Under the pieces are notes generated by a model that worked only from the letters and a program-made list of their open reading frames with translations, was not told where the DNA came from and did not search any database. Below are positions 32,049 through 32,288 of a stretch of 32,288 bases of DNA, piece by piece (the stretch's first letter is position 1; each line of letters starts with the position of its first letter). The position numbers and the translations under genes were made by a program. The DNA is from Cupriavidus lacunae. GTDB lineage: Bacteria > Pseudomonadota > Gammaproteobacteria > Burkholderiales > Burkholderiaceae. Where the stretch lies: contig NZ_QKWJ01000086.1 in the NCBI RefSeq assembly GCF_003353055.1, positions 1-32,288 on the forward strand, in the 5' to 3' direction.

Positions 32049-32168
32049 GCAGGGCTGCCCGGCGAACTCATGAGAGGACTCAGCACGTTCGTCTCCTGCG
32101 TCGAAGAAGCGTTTATGACTATCGTCGCGCCGGGCGCTTGGTCCATGCGGCGAAGTGCCCCCTCTGCT

Positions 32169-32200
32169 AGTGTAGTGCGTCATAAATAATGCAACTTAAT
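32169..32200 (+). repeat. Probable left terminal repeat of an IS630-family element
   Basis: The sequence AGTGTAGTGCGTCATAAATA (32169-32188), followed by an AT-rich stretch, lies 43-75 bases before the transposase start, the expected position and character for an IS630-family end next to a TA target. The right end is outside the window, so the repeat cannot be confirmed. Confidence 0.5.
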
Positions 32201-32242
32201 CGCGATTTGCGAGTCTCCTGTTTGTGCAAGGAGGGAGAACCC

Positions 32243-32288
32243 ATGAGAATCGCGGCAAAAATTGAGCTGAGCGAAGGCCAGCGCAAAC
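32243..32288 (+). CDS. IS630-family transposase, N-terminus (partial)
   Basis: The last 46 bases encode MRIAAKIELSEGQRK, typical of the start of IS630-type transposases (IAxKIxLSxxQR), with a strong GGAGGG site at 32230-32235. The gene runs off the window end. The element sits just upstream of the truncated DUF6675-like gene and may have separated it from its promoter. Confidence 0.75.
   Translation, partial: MRIAAKIELSEGQRK

Noticed and set aside
31604..32170. 188-codon plus-strand ORF
   Set aside because: Antisense to the DUF6675-like gene.
1..32288. tRNA, rRNA, CRISPR array or replication origin
   Set aside because: No cloverleaf, repeat-spacer pattern, iteron cluster or rRNA sequence was noticed; a dedicated scan was not possible.

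Overview
This is GC-rich proteobacterial DNA. The gene families, small-protein repertoire and insertion-sequence relics look like the Burkholderiales (Cupriavidus/Ralstonia-like). That assignment is an inference from family recognition, because there is no rRNA or other marker gene. The window reads as an accessory, stress- and envelope-oriented region. It carries several intact operons and many decayed genes, and I see no tRNA, rRNA or CRISPR array.

Layout. (1) 1-5215, plus strand: a relic of a desaturase 3' end, a 24-aa membrane peptide, a DesA-type fatty-acid desaturase, a DUF3309 mini membrane protein, a BON lipoprotein, a phospholipase-D/cardiolipin-synthase-like lipoprotein, a periplasmic Cys/Lys repeat protein and a fragment of a TDG-repeat protein. 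(2) 5216-7568: a decayed IS6-family element, a small membrane protein on the minus strand with a terminator, and a DUF2141 secreted protein. (3) 7569-14262, minus strand: the ydbH-ynbE-ydbL intermembrane lipid-transport operon, an AI-2E-family permease with a long C-terminal extension, a PRC-barrel protein, a small acidic protein and a second BON protein. (4) 15210-17297, plus strand: transketolase. (5) 17307-28775, minus strand: a tightly packed run in transcription order of PF10091 glycoamylase/GH144-like, GH94 (NdvB-like C-terminal half), gnd, zwf, HAD phosphatase, a 50-codon pgi scar, a DUF2090 aldolase-like protein and pgm. (6) 29032-32288: CsbD and DUF883 stress proteins, then a gene graveyard (CBS protein, pyruvate carboxylase fragment, truncated DUF6675-like gene) and the start of an IS630-family element.

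How the genes fit together. Region 5 is the most interesting. A PF10091 enzyme and a GH94 protein resemble the two C-terminal parts of cyclic beta-1,2-glucan synthase, in the same order but without the GT84 synthase. They are co-directional with pgm, zwf and gnd, and transketolase faces them. The simplest reading is that beta-1,2-glucan is cut and phosphorolysed to glucose-1-phosphate, which Pgm, Zwf and Gnd carry into the pentose phosphate pathway with NAD(P)H production. A 50-codon ORF between the HAD and DUF2090 genes joins what looks like the first ~30 residues of glucose-6-phosphate isomerase to its last ~20. This suggests an in-frame deletion that would block the branch to fructose-6-phosphate while keeping the translational coupling.

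Regions 1, 3 and 6 share a membrane and envelope stress theme: lipid desaturation, phospholipid synthesis, phospholipid transport, BON, PRC, CsbD and DUF883 proteins.
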